Source: Rana temporaria (lineage: Eukaryota > Chordata > Amphibia > Anura > Ranidae). Taken from it: 64,000 bases of DNA. Position numbers and translations under genes: made by a program. The DNA lies in assembly GCF_905171775.1 (NCBI RefSeq), contig NC_053489.1:250977008-251041007 (forward strand). Direction: 5' to 3'. The notes under the pieces are model-generated. The model saw only the letters and a list, made by a program, of their open reading frames with translations, searched no databases and was not told the DNA's origin. Shown here in pieces: positions 1 to 11,452 of the stretch; the stretch's first letter is position 1, and every line of letters begins with the position of its first letter.

Positions 1-939
1 CGGAAGCCACGGAGAACATCTATCTCTAAAACGGTAAGTACTGCATTGATTTTAAACAAAACACCGGATTCTGCTTCCCGTAATCAGGCCCAATCTATTG
101 TTAAAAATAGATTTTTTGGGTGAACCTCCACTTTAAACGGAAATATGGGCAAATATTAAAAGAAAAAAAAAAGCTCCATTCTCAGTAAGTGATTACATCA
201 GCTGCTGCACGTGTTTAAAACTGAGGGTTTATTATCGCTTTAAAAATACCGGTAATTGAAAATTTGGGTACTGGTGTTGTAATAAATTATTTTATTTTTT
301 CCCAGATAATGACAGCATATGGGTACTGTCCCTACATCACCTGTAGTTGGTAAGAAGCTATCTGCTTACATAATACCTTCATCAGTGTGAAGAAAGAGGT
401 TTGAACCATTAGAGATCTACCTGAACAACATGGGAGACGACAAAGATCACCGGGCACAGTGTCACCTCCTCACACCTGATTTAAACCACTAAACCTCAGC
501 ACATCAGTGTGAAAGCAGCCCTATACTATTATGTGTATTGCTTCACATTGACCTGAAGATCTCTTCTTTCCTGCTGTTGGCACCACTCTGGAGACCGTTA
601 TTTGAGATAAGAGGTGGAGTTGCAGTTGGTATCACTTTGCATGGCACAGGAGCCAGCACTACAGAGGAGGCATCGTGTTATGTTACTCTTGCTCCCTAAT
701 ACAGCTCCAACTTTACAAGTAGTCCCTCTGCATTGCACTCTGTTTAATGCTCTAGAATGGCAGGTCAGCAAGCCCAGACTGCGATCCACCAGTCACCTGG
801 CCCCGATCTACCGGTAGATCACGATCTATGGGCTGCTGACCTCCCGTATTAGAGTGTGTGGTCATAGCAGTACTGGCTCCCACCTACATCCTAATAGGTG
901 ATCTATTGTACACAGATTATAATATAACCTGGTTTACCA
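1..939. other. non-coding, nothing recognised
   Basis: No coding block with codon structure, splice signals or homology that I recognise. The short open frames around 598-817 overlap on both strands and look like chance. Confidence 0.5.
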
Positions 940-1452
940 TATTTTCCGGCATATAAGACGACCCCGTAATTTTACGTTTCTTTAAGATTTTTTTGCCTGT
1001 ACTCACTGTATAAGATGACCCCCATTCCGATGCTTCATATTTCTTTCTTCTGGAGCCATAATCTTCTTCATTCTTGCTGGAGATGGAACCAATCACAGTG
1101 AGCGATGTATTCTATTAATGAATACAAAGCCTGCTTGGATTGGCAGAGGCTGTAACATCATCAGCCCACGCCTCTCTGACTCTCAAAGCCAATCCGAGCA
1201 GCCTACTGTATGTAGGCACTCAGATTGGCAGAGGTTGTTACCCCAATCCGAGCAGGCTCTGTATTCATTTGAATACATCGCTCACCGGGATTGGCTTAGC
1301 GGTATATACTGTATGTAGCTAAAGCTACATACAGCATTACCGCACATCCAGCAGGCATCCGAGCAGCTGACCCGGCGTATAAGACGACCCCTGCTTGTTG
1401 GCCATTTTTTTTAAGTGTAAAAGGTAGTCTTATACGCCAGCAAATACAGTAA
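940..1452. mobile_element. MITE with 'GGCRTATAAGACGACC' termini
   Basis: The left end (catattttccggcatataag, followed by acgacccc) is matched in inverted orientation by the right end (gtcttatacgccagcaaata). A second inverted pair lies inside: a segment reading gcgatgtattc at about 1103 is mirrored by gaatacatcgc near 1280, each next to a 'gcagattgg/aatccgagcag' block. The same terminal motif reappears at about 63750. There is no transposase, so it is non-autonomous. The superfamily is not certain. Confidence 0.6.
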
Positions 1453-1992
1453 TTAAAGGCTAACATCAAGAATTTGACCACAAACAAATGCTGGAGAGCA
1501 TGTACTAAGGTTCATTAAGTAAAAATCTGTCAAACTCCATTGCATTTGGGTAAACATTTGTATAAAACCAGGAACCTACTAAACACTTTTGTGTAGGGTT
1601 CTTTAGGTTTCTGAGCTACATGAATCTAGTAAATGAATGAGTATTAACAGAAGAAAGGTAGCAGATTTTCAAATCGCCTGAATGAGTTCTAGATCGGGAC
1701 AGTTAACATGTACTGTATACACATCCACTCAATGTTGTGCTATTTGCTTTGTATTTATAAGGTCTCCACTAATATGATTCAAAAAGGGTATTATTTGATT
1801 AGGTGTACATGTACATGCCTTCTGTTGGCCAAAAATTCTGCAACAACTCCATGCTTTTATTACATTATTTCATGCCGATTAAATCATTGCCTAATATAGA
1901 TGGGATTTACAACAAACAACCAACAGATGTCACTGCAGAATCATCGCTGTGATCGTAAGCGTTTCTGTTTGTTAGGTACTAGAAAAGTGAAG
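1453..1992. other. non-coding, nothing recognised
   Basis: AT-rich sequence with no supported gene or repeat. Confidence 0.4.
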
Positions 1993-2183
1993 TCTCCTGA
2001 AATTTGTACACCAGGGGGAGCTCTGCTTTATTGTAGATGTGTGTAGAAACTACCGGTATATGTATTAAAAGGTTATATATAAACTGTGCTCTCCTGAAAT
2101 TTGTACACCAGGGGGAGCTCTGCTTTATTGTAGATGTGTGTAGAAACTACCGGTATATGTATTAAAAGGTTATATATAAACTG
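1993..2183. repeat. 97-bp tandem duplication
   Basis: A block starting tctcctgaaatttgtacacc at 1993 recurs at 2090. The two copies read as identical through 'ggttatatataaactg', giving a period of 97 bp with two copies. The near-perfect identity suggests a recent duplication or an assembly artefact. Confidence 0.85.
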
Positions 2184-2529
2184 ATCGATCTTCCCAGCAA
2201 ACCGCAATAATTATGCTTTACCTCTGATTTAAAAGTATGTAGGTAATGTGTTCTTGTAAAACATTATGATAATATATGCATACATTATAAACCCTTCAAC
2301 TTTACAGGGCAGTATTTACAAAATCTTTATGTAAAATTTTATAAAGCAGGCATTCGTACAGTAAAGTGACAAACTGGTGGTTCTGTCTTTATTTTTCTCC
2401 CACAGCCTCTGAATGCCTGCTTCTCACTCTCTCCCTTCTGTGGGCATTGAGAGGCTGTAGGAGAAAAATAAAGAGATGGATTCTTCTGTGTCTACAGCTG
2501 CTTCTCCTATCCAGCCTCTTTCTACTGCC

Positions 2530-3770
2530 CCCTAGTGCTCATAGGCTCCCACCATGCTCTCAGGTGCACCCCCTGCTCTCAGGCTCTCCCACTGCACTCT
2601 AGCCCCCCCCCCCGTGATCTTAAACTCCCCCCAGTGATCTCCAACTCCCCCCAGTGCTCTCCAGCCCCTGTACACTCTGGTCCCCCAGAGCTCTCCAGCC
2701 CCTCCCAGTGCTCATCAGCCCCCCTGTACTCTCCAGCCCCCCTGTACTCTCCAGCCCCCACCCCCCAGTGCTCTCAGCCCCCCCCAGTGCTCTCAGGCCC
2801 CCCAGTGCTCTCAGACCCCCCCGTGCTCTCAGGCCATCCAGTGCTCTCCAGCCCTCTCCCTGTGCTCTCAGGCCATCCATTGCTCTCCAGCCCCCTCCCT
2901 GTGCTCTCAGGCCCCCCAGAGTGCTCTCCAGCCCCCCCCCAGTGCTCATCAGCCCCCCTGTACTCTCCGGCCCCCAGTGCTCATTAGCCCCCCAGAATGC
3001 TCTCCAGACCTCCGTGCTCTCCAGCCCCCCCTCCCCAGTGCTCTCAGGCCCCCCCAGTGCTCTGCAGCCCTCCATACTCTCCAGCCCCCCCCAGTGCTCT
3101 CCAGCCCTCCCCCAGTGGTCTCAGGCCCCCCAGTGCTCTCAGCCCTCTGTGCTCTCCAGCCCCTCCCAGTGCTCTCAGGCCCCCCTGTGCTCATCAACCC
3201 CTGTACTCTCCACCCCCCCTAATGCTCTCCAGTTCCTCCCAGTGCTCTCAGGCCCCCCTGTGCTCATCAGCTCCCCTTTACTCTCCGGCCCCCCAGTGCT
3301 CTCCAGCCCCTCCAAGTGCTCTCCAGCCCCTCCCTGTGCTCTCAGGCCCCCCTATGCTCTCCGGCCGCCCCTGTGCTCTCCGCCCTCCCAGTGCTCTTAA
3401 GCACCCCATGCTCTCCACCCCCCCCTGTGCTCTTCATCTCCTTGTGCTGTTCGCCTTCCATCTCTGCCCCTGCTTGTGCTTTCCAGCCCCCTTGTGGTTC
3501 CCACCCCTTCAGTGCTCTCCGCCCCCCCCCCAGTGCTCTCCAACCCCTCTGTGCTCTCCACCCCCACTGTGCTCTTTGCCTCCCATGTTCTCTGCCCCTG
3601 CTTGTGCTCTCCAGCCCCCATGTACTCTCTCCGGCTCCCTCTAGTGCTCTTCACCCCCATACTCTTCACCCCCTGTGCTCTCTGGCCCCCTTAGTGCTCT
3701 CCACACTCCCCTGTGTTCTCCACCCCCCACATTCTCTGCCCCCCCCCATGCTCTCCGTGCCTCCCGGTAA
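2530..3770. repeat. degenerate C/T-rich tandem array
   Basis: About 1.2 kb of imperfect short units built on CCCCCAGTGCTCTCCAGCCC, roughly 14-22 bp each, with strong strand asymmetry (C/T on plus, G/A on minus). Frames are open on both strands (2535-3795 and complement) only because the unit lacks stops, so they are not genes. The G-rich strand carries many G3+ runs. The array ends near a hAT-like terminus (cccagtccgggcctgcactg, 3818-3837). Confidence 0.85.
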
Positions 3771-3892
3771 ATTAGCCATGGGCTGCTCAGTCTAAAATGC
3801 CTGGGCCTAATTTTTGTCCCAGTCCGGGCCTGCACTGGGATATTAGTTTTTCTTAGGCAGGCCGTCAGAGGTATTTGTGCAGGACCAGCCAG

Positions 3893-4604
3893 CAGTGTTG
3901 CCAACCTACCAGATTGAACTTTACTGACACAACACCCAAAATTTTCTGGCACTGCCAAGTTTTTACTGGCATTTCCAAAAGTAACAAAATTACAGTTTTA
4001 AGTGCACATTCTAGTATTTAGGCTACAAACAAGTACAATAAGCAATGTGATTTAAGGTAGATATTAAGGCAAAAAAAATCTTATTTTACTTATGATAGTC
4101 ACTACAATAGATCTACAAGTATGTAAGTAGCGCAGGGATATGACTCAGGAGGACAAGAAATAAAATTGACTCTCACTGTGACACTGACAGCAGTGTGCAG
4201 CAGCACAGATGATGGTGACATCTCACCGACACGACACGTCCCCTCCTGAGTCACAGTGACAGTCTCTCTCCATGCCAGGTGGTCCCATCAGTCCACTCCA
4301 GCCCAAACAGCACTGACAGTCCCGCTCCCAGCTTGCCTTGCTCACACAAGGTTCTGGCCACTCGGCTTGACTCCCTTGCACCATGACATCACACGAAAAT
4401 GCTTAGGCGCTGCTTCCACCAGACCCACCCCCGCAGTGCTGCCTAAACATACTGTGGAACACACTCAAATGCTCTTGGACAGGCTAAGCGTCACAGCCAT
4501 ATTTTTTACTGGCAGCCTTCTCCTGTCACTGGCATTTACTGGCAGGTGAAAAGTGACCATTTTTTACTGGCTGCCAGTAAAAATACTGATGGTTGACAAC
4601 ATTG
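3893..4604. mobile_element. probable non-autonomous hAT-like element
   Basis: The left end cagtgttgccaacc is mirrored by ggttgacaacattg on the right. Several 'tttactggca' and 'ctgccagtaaa' sub-terminal motifs sit just inside. The flanking octamers ccagccag and ccccccag match at 6 of 8 positions, which is weak support for an 8-bp target duplication. There is no transposase open frame. Confidence 0.5.
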
Positions 4605-5927
4605 CCCCCCAGTTGTGTGACAATAGTGAATTAATATTCGCTATTGTCCTCCTGCTTCTCCTCTCAGCCAATCAGGAAGCGGGTCTTAAGACCTGATTGG
4701 CCAAGAGGAAAAGCAACCACATTGGTTGGGAGCAAAAGCAGGGGAGAAGCTGCCCGCGACCTGGGTGGCATAAGTGCGGGACTGGTGGGCGGACAGGCAA
4801 GCAATGGGGGTGATGGGTTTGTTCGCTGATTGATCGACTGAACTGGAGTACCAGCCACCACTGTTGAAATCTATAACCAAAAATGTATTACATTGCAGAT
4901 TACCCATTCATAGGTGTGGTGGGTGCCATATTATATGGCAGTAATTCTGTGGCTAGGGAGCAGGTAGCTAAAAAGAGTTGAGCATTGAATCCTACTGCCG
5001 TAGGCTACTTGCCCTTCTCTAAATCATATTTTTGAGAGCTGGATAGTGCAGAAAGGTATTATGGGTCCTTAAAAATCTTGAGGTGCACACACTTTAGATT
5101 TCACCAGAATACTTCACAAAGCATGATGGGCTTTACCGATGCATGTCAGCTGACCAGGACTAGAACCAGAGCATGGTGCACAACATTAGACACAGGAGCA
5201 GGCAAAAAGTCAGGCTGTATGGTGGACAAGCCTAGTCAGTTACAAACTGAAATCAGCAAATGGAGTAACAGGAACACCAGAAATTACAAAAACTGGGTTA
5301 GAAGATGAACCTAATGCTTAGGCAACAGGTATCATAAAATAGTGGAAAATAGTGAAAGAAGATCATGTCGTTACCCACTCTTTATTCCTTCCCTTCCCCC
5401 TTGCTCATTTACAGATCGCCTTACAATTGATTGGTAAAAACATCAAAATAGCTAAGGTGAGGAAGGCGTTAATAATGTAATTTTTTTTTCTTCCCCTTTT
5501 CTTGGTTGAACTAGATGGACTTGTGTCTTTTTTTTTGACCAGGCTATGTTACTTTAATTTAAAAAAAAATGTTGCTTGAATTGACAGTAGATACAAGTGC
5601 TTCAATCAAAAAAAACTATTTCAAGGTGCATATGGGGTGATCCTTTTTCCAACACAGTGATTCTAGTTTTGATTTTTCTTTTCTGACATATTGGTGTTAT
5701 ATCTTTCACTTGGATGTGTTAAGTTGCGCAGAGTAAATACAGCTGGATAAAACAAAAATTATGTCTGTCTTCGTTTCAGGATGAAAATCAACAAAATGTG
5801 ATTATTTTGAAGGGGGAGGGGGTGATTCTTTTCTATTCCCCCTGTACATCCTGCTCTTTCATTTATATTAGCTACAGTTCCATAAGGAACAGCCAGTACA
5901 AGATCTGTACCTGTAACTGTGCAGGCA
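4605..5927. other. non-coding with a small palindrome
   Basis: The only structure noted is an inverted repeat at 4668-4700 (ccaatcagg ... cctgattgg around gtcttaagac), a motif echoed near 52660. No gene is seen. Confidence 0.4.
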
Positions 5928-6246
5928 TCTTCCTTGTAGTACTTTTTTTTTTTTATCATATTCTTTATTGAATTTTGAAAAATAAAAGGATTACAGAGCA
6001 CATCTTCGTTACTAATAAAATTGAGGAAATACTTATCACAGTAGAGTACAGCAAAGTTATTCATCAATCAAAAGGCACGATGAACAATAAATTGAAAAAA
6101 CAACAGGATAATGTTAGCTGGGTACATCACTTAAAGAGAGAGATAGAAAGAACCAGGAGGTATTGAAAAAGACAGTGAAGGGAGAGGCAGTAGGGCTACA
6201 AGGGTGACTTCCCAAGGGGGGAACCAGTGGGGGCGTCGTGTCACCG

Positions 6247-6492
6247 TTACTGATGCACAGTACATAATGGATGTTGGAGCCAATCTGACCACTGTGTGCA
6301 GAAAAGTTGACTCTTGCCATTTTTCAGGGAGAACATGAGTTCAAATTGAGTCTGGGTATTGAGATGCAATAAAAAGGAGGAGAACTCCGGAGGATCTTGT
6401 TGTTTCCAGCGGCAAGCTATAGACTTCATGGCGGCTGTCAGGCTGTAAAGCACGAACGGGAGGTGTTTATTGGGCCAGTGTTCACAGTTCAG
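6247..6492 (-). pseudogene. L1-like ORF2 extreme C-terminus
   Basis: The minus-strand peptide (HLPFVLYSLTAAMKSIACRW, then a WKQQDPP-type segment) continues ORF2 beyond the hAT insertion. It fits the usual L1 ORF2 tail of an 'A....IA..WK...PP' motif followed by a weakly conserved helix. It ends in the LINE 3' region that runs to the T-tract at 5943-5954. Confidence 0.7.
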
Positions 6493-7639
6493 CAGTGGCG
6501 GCCCGCCCATAAAGGGCGCCCGGGCCCTTTATGTCCCTTTAAGGAAAAAAATAATTCCAAAAAAGGTTCTTATGTGCACTGAGTCCGGGCGTCGGGCGCC
6601 GGGCACAGTGCTGTATGGGTAGCGCCACGTCTGTGCAATGACGGGATTGCAGACGTGGCGCTACATTGACAGCCCAAAAATGCCTTTGTGGCGCGGTCCA
6701 TCGCGCCACTTGCTTCCGGCGCGATGGACTGCATTGTTATGGCCGGGCGGGTGCATCCACTATCTGTGCTCGTTCCGTCCCGACCTCCCTGGAAGAACAA
6801 GAAGTGACGTCGGGACTCGGGGCGCTCAGTGCAAGTACAGGTAAGCTGAGCTATGCCGCCTGCCTCTGCCCCTCTGTAATGGACTGTTTTCTCTGAAAAG
6901 TTCGGCAGCAGCAGCAGCGGTCCACCTACTTCTTCAAAGATTACCTGTGTTCCAAATTTTTTTTATAGTGAATATTCGGCCGAAATCGCGGGGGAGTGCC
7001 GCGATTTCGGCCCAATGTTCACTAGACATGATGAGCAATTCACTAGACATGATGAGCAATTAACCCAGTGCAGTGCAGATGTAGGCTCATTCCAAGGGCG
7101 ATTTTTTTAACATTTTCATGGAGTTGGGCTTTAATAAATACTACTTACTGTGAATAATAATAATAGCAATAATAATACTTTTATTGTGAATACGGTCAAC
7201 ACTTACTCTTGTTATCTGCAGCTACCATTATGGTTGTTACAATGGTGAATTTTTATTAATGCACAGCAATCAGTTCTTTTGTCACCACTTCTATCACTAT
7301 GGGTCTACTCACTGGTTCTTGATTTGAGTTCAAGGGGGATGTGCACATTGGCTTTCTATGAGTATGAGGTGGAATAGTATGCTCATTTCTCCCTTATGGG
7401 AAAACAGATGGCAATAAATTCCGGACAAAGGTCATTATCCTTCCCTCTTTACCCAAAACCAAAAAAATAGAGTTTAACTGATAAAATAGACTTGAAGGGT
7501 AAGTAAAAACTTAAAAAAAGGACAGGCAACCATACCAGCTCTCTGGAAATAGCAGCCGGAACGCTCCTCTCCCTCCCCCTCCACCCCTCTTATTCCATTT
7601 TTTTTTTATATTTAATATTCAGCACAAAAGGCAGGGAAC

Positions 7640-7965
7640 ACAACCTCCCCCCCCCCCCACTTATTAGCTTATTAACAAAAATATCTGTAATACGTAAGAA
7701 TTACTCCCCCGGTTATTAAAAAAAGTTTTTCTACTACATTTGCGACAAAATTAGCGGACGTCAACACCCCACCCCCCCCCCCCCGCTTACCCACTTATTA
7801 ACAACATTTTTTTTATATGTAAAAATTAATTACTGCACAGATAGCAGGCGTCAACACTACCCCCCCCCCCCCCCCAGTTATTAAAAAAAAAAATTCATAC
7901 TTACCGTAATGTGCGGGGAAAATATCGGCCGTCAACACCAAACCCCCCCCCCCCCACTTATTAAA
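7640..7965. repeat. degenerate tandem units with poly-C runs
   Basis: Four units of about 90-120 bp each contain 'gtcaacac' followed by a C-run and 'cttattaa(n)aaaa'. The C-runs lie near 7648, 7772, 7860 and 7945. Their lengths may be imprecise in the assembly. Confidence 0.6.
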
Positions 7966-8024
7966 AAAAATTGCAAATTGTCCTGCAACTTGGGACTGGA
8001 AAGGTGCAGGATAAGTCGGACCCG

Positions 8025-8390
8025 ATGAGAACCGTTCATATCTGTGCTACTTCAAGTCACAGCGACTTCGAAGTAGTCCCTGCATTACTTTTGTCCCACT
8101 TTGATGTGACTTGAGTCCATAGACCTCCAGAATACATAGGCATTGTTTCAAGTCGCTGCAAAATCGCAGCAAAAAATTGTGGCAGAATCTTGCGACTTTC
8201 AGGCTAACGCAGTCTGAAAGTTGCACAATTCTGCCGCAATTTTGACGCGACTTAAAGCAATGCTTGTGTATTCTGGAGGTCTATGGACCTCAAGTTGCAT
8301 CAAAGAGGTACCAAAGTAGTGCAGGGACTACTTTGAAGTCGTTGTGACTTGAAGTTACACAGATATGAACGGTTCTCATTGGAAATCATG
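8025..8390. repeat. long foldback (inverted repeat)
   Basis: The left arm (gagaaccgttcatatctgtg, then ctacttcaagtcacagcgac) is mirrored by the right arm ending cacagatatgaacggttctc near 8378. The arms include the 'gcagggactactt' and 'tccatagacctccagaatac' words. The whole folds into one long hairpin. It resembles the MITEs at 13446 and 35923. Confidence 0.75.
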
Positions 8391-8439
8391 GGGTACGACT
8401 TGTCATGCAGCGTTGAAGTCCCAATTCGCAAGACAAGTA

Positions 8440-9003
8440 ATGCAGTATGTCTTCAGTCTCTGGTAATCTTGTGCAGTATGTCTGCAGTCTCTGGTAATCT
8501 TGTGCAGTATGTCCGCAGTATCTGGTAATCTTGTGCAGTATGTCCGCAGTATCTGGTAATCTTTTGCAGTATGTCCGCAGTCTCTGGTAATCTTGTGCAG
8601 TATGTCCGCAGTATCTGGTAATCTTGTGCAGTATGTCCGCAGTATCTGGTAATCTTGTGCAGTATGTCCGCAGTCTCTGGTAATCTTGTGCAGTATGTCC
8701 GCGGTCTCTGGTAATCTTGTCCAGTATGTCCGCAGTCTCTGGTAATCTTGTGCAGTATGTCCGCAGTCTCTGGTCATCTTGTGCAGTATGTCTGCAGTCT
8801 CTGGTCATCTTGTGCAGTATGTCCACAGTCTCTGGTCATCTTGTGCAGTATGTCCACAGTCTCTGGTCATCTTGTGCAGTATGTCCGCAGTCTCTGGTCA
8901 TCTTGTGCAGTATGTCCACAGTCTCTGGTCATCTTGTGCAGTATGTCCGCAGTCTCTGGTCATCTTGTGCAGTATGTCCGCAGTCTCTGGTCATCTTGTG
9001 CCC
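8440..9003. repeat. 31-bp minisatellite, about 18 copies
   Basis: Units of the form tgcagtatgtccgcagtctc + tggtaatcttg (31 bp) run through the region. Copies left of about 8770 read 'ggtaatcttg' and those to the right read 'ggtcatcttg'. The unit has no stops in several frames, so long frames on both strands (8386-8826 minus, 8717-9041 plus) are artefacts. Confidence 0.95.
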
Positions 9004-9291
9004 ATTTAGAGTCCTTCATTACTAACAGTGTAATTTTTTAGTTTGTTTGAGCCGATCTGTAAGGCTGCGCTATATACCATGATTTGTGATGCTGGGGCTA
9101 TATACTCTGTGCTGTGATGCTGAGCTGTATACTCCTGACACTATGAGTGGAAGCAAGTGGAATACAGGGGACGGAATGGGTGGATTCTATAAGGGGTGTG
9201 GCTTATGAGATGTGGGAGGGGCCAAATGTGGAGGGGCGGGGTCTTGCGCCCCCCCCATCCTAAAACTTCACCAGCCGCCACTGCAGTTCAG

Positions 9292-10290
9292 TAGCAGGAG
9301 AGCTATGGATGGGTCTGGAGAGCAGATCTGACCAGTGATGGAAGATATGAAATGTAAGATCTTTTCCCAAAAAGGGAGAACCTTGGGGCATTGCCACCAG
9401 ATGTGTAGTAGGGATCCTGATGCGCCGCATTTCCTCCAACAGAGTGGGGAGACGTGTATGGAGATTTTGGAGAGTAGTGCTGGGGTGTAGTACCAGCGGT
9501 GTATCAGCTTCAGATGCGATTCCCAATGTGTTGTACAATGGGAGTATTTGAGTAGATTAATAGTTGCTGTGTTCCATTGCAATTGGTTGAAAGAACAAGT
9601 GATGTCCTTTTCCCATTTTCTCTAGTGGTGGGGAGAGGAGAAAAAGCCGATAGAAGTAGGTGATGCCTTTTTTTTGTTAGGTGCATTGGAAGAGCAGAAG
9701 GCAAGGGCATCTCGTGGGGCTGTTACCCCCGGTTTGAGGGTCTGATCCAAAATATTCCGAATACAAAGGTATTTATAAAAATCTTTCTGTGGCAGGCAGA
9801 AACGTTTCCGCAAGACTTCATAAGTCAAGAGAGTAGACTTGTCGAATGGGTGGCCAATCAAAATGACCCCTGCCTCAGACCAGTTGTCAAGAGCTAGATC
9901 ATCCGTGAAGCATTCCAGGGTACTTAGAGGTATTGAGTGCAAATCGAAGCAGGTTTTATTGTGGAGATACTTTTGGGAGTATTGACATGAGGTCATTGCG
10001 GCTTGTATCGTGAAGTAGCGAAGAGGTGGGGGAAGGAGACCAAGGAGAAGCGCGAACGTGAGACCTTTGAGGTGGCGACCCGTCATGGATTGTTCCATAG
10101 AGACCCATTGTTTATCTTCCGAGGATGACCTCCATGCAGTGGCCTGATCCATAATAACAGCATGATAGTAGCATTTCAGATTTGGAACTCCCATGCCTGC
10201 AGAACGTTTAGGTCTGTACAAAATATTGTTGCTGAAGCGGGCTCTCTTCTTCCCCCATATGAAGCTGTTAATTACGGCTTGTAACTTCTT
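9292..10290 (-). pseudogene. L1-like ORF2 C-terminal region, broken
   Basis: Minus-strand pieces at 9622-10338, 9510-9710 and 9268-9582 are successive parts of one LINE ORF2 in different frames, so there are at least two frameshifts. Recognisable blocks are the 'INSFIWG..R.....L.RPK..GG.G.PNLK.YY.A' segment after the RT domain, and a C-terminal cysteine block (CWRKCG...LLHIWWQCP...FWEKI) typical of L1-clade ORF2. Endonuclease and catalytic RT are absent because of 5' truncation. The frame is then interrupted by the hAT insertion and resumes at 6250-6492. It is non-functional. Confidence 0.8.
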
Positions 10291-10432
10291 CCTTGTAGTA
10301 CTTTTGTAGGGCCCATATTGTCTCAAACTTAAGAACACTCAGAGGTGGCTTCTACCTGGAGTATTTCTCTATTGGTGTATTAAGCACCCTAATGAAATAA
10401 GCAACATTAAAGCCACCCTCTTTCTCCTAGAG

Positions 10433-10589
10433 CAGGGGTGTCAAACTGGCGGCCCTCCAGCTGTTCCGAAACTACAAGTCCCATCATGCCTCTGCCTGTG
10501 AGAGTCATGCTTGTAACTGTTAGCCTTGCAATGCCTCATGGGACTTGTAGTTTTGCAACAGCTGGAGGGCCGCCAGTTTGACACCCCTG
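10433..10589. mobile_element. 157-bp hAT MITE carrying two ZNF143-like motifs
   Basis: The near-palindromic element starts caggggtgtcaaactggcgg and ends ccgccagtttgacacccctg. It is flanked by the identical octamer tcctagag (10425-10432 and 10590-10597). Each arm contains ACTACAAGTCCCAT(C/G)A(T/G)GC: plus strand at 10471-10489, complement at 10533-10551. This resembles the ZNF143/THAP11 SBS motif. Confidence 0.9.
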
Positions 10590-10599
10590 TCCTAGAGGA

Positions 10600-11450
10600 T
10601 CTAGGACAATACACAAAAAACTCTTTGGACCATGCCAATAACTGAAGGTATTATTTACTAAAAATTTAACAGGGTGACAGTTTCACTTTAATGATTCAAG
10701 GGCTTCTCTTAATCATAATGTAAAACTGTATCTGCATGACATTTGCAGGAGCAGGTATAGTAATTTCAGTTCTTGTAGAATGATATGCCCACAATGTCTG
10801 TTTCTTTTCCACCTCAAAACCACAGCGATTGTTCCAACGATAGTAAGCGCTGGTGAAGCACACTGCTCACACGCCTGTGGTTTCCTGTTTGCTGCAAGCC
10901 TGGCAGGAAGAGGCTGATTATTGAGTTTCATTAAATGTAGGCACTAGGCAATATATGGTGCTAGCTAAGTCATAGCTCATAACAGGCATAACCAATACAA
11001 AGTACTCATATACTCAATATACTACTAGCATTTAAAACAAAAATAGAATGCAGAACATAGAGAAATTCTAAAACATGAGTTGTAACAGAGTGTGCCTTTC
11101 AACAATTTTGCTTTGACCATACTTGTCACTTCTATGCTGCTAATTCGAGAACATTTTACGATTGTTTAGTAGGGAATTAGTGACATGGCATGCCAGTGTG
11201 TATAATTTTATTTTGGCAATAAAGCATGCTAGGGCATACAGGATGGACATGGTGACCAGAGGTTGTCACAAATACCCAGAGTGCATTGGTATAGAAATGT
11301 TTGGAGAAGTGACTAAAGCCCATACACATGGGCCAAATGTCAGGAGACATTGGCCGGTTACAATAAAACATGCAGACATTCAGCTCGTGTGTATGGCACC
11401 TTGAGCATGGTGGAAAACCAGCAGCTGACCAACTTCCGATCAGTGCTCTC
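10600..11450. other. non-coding, nothing recognised
   Basis: No supported gene or repeat structure. Confidence 0.4.
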
Positions 11451-11452
11451 AG

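Larger units (their letters stand above)
6493..9283. mobile_element. 2.8-kb non-autonomous hAT-type element
   Basis: The termini cagtggcggc and gccgccactg are perfect inverted repeats, flanked by the identical octamer cagttcag (6485-6492 and 9284-9291). This is the 8-bp duplication typical of hAT. No transposase frame exists. The cargo, in order, is: hairpins at 6621-6664 and 6977-7013, a 21-bp duplicated word near 7018-7060, four poly-C units (7640-7960), a long foldback (8025-8390) and a 31-bp minisatellite (8440-9003). Confidence 0.85.
5928..10305 (-). mobile_element. 5'-truncated L1/Tx1-like LINE with target-site duplication
   Basis: A 19-bp direct repeat, tcttccttgtagtactttt, flanks the region (5928-5946 and 10287-10305). 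A T-run follows the left copy, as expected for the poly(A) end of a minus-strand LINE. Inside are minus-strand ORF2 C-terminal pieces. The 5' end is truncated in the sequence encoding KLQAVINSFIWG. A hAT element at 6493-9283 splits the copy. This structure is the hallmark of target-primed reverse transcription. Confidence 0.85.

Noticed and set aside
2535..3795. Several open frames of 80-248 codons on both strands, Pro/Ser/Leu-rich
   Set aside because: They arise from a stop-free tandem unit. They overlap in many frames on both strands with no start, splice or family evidence.
8386..9041. Open frames up to 146 codons, and a possible CRISPR array
   Set aside because: It is a 31-bp minisatellite without unique spacers. 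The frames exist on both strands because the unit has no stops, and the genome is eukaryotic.
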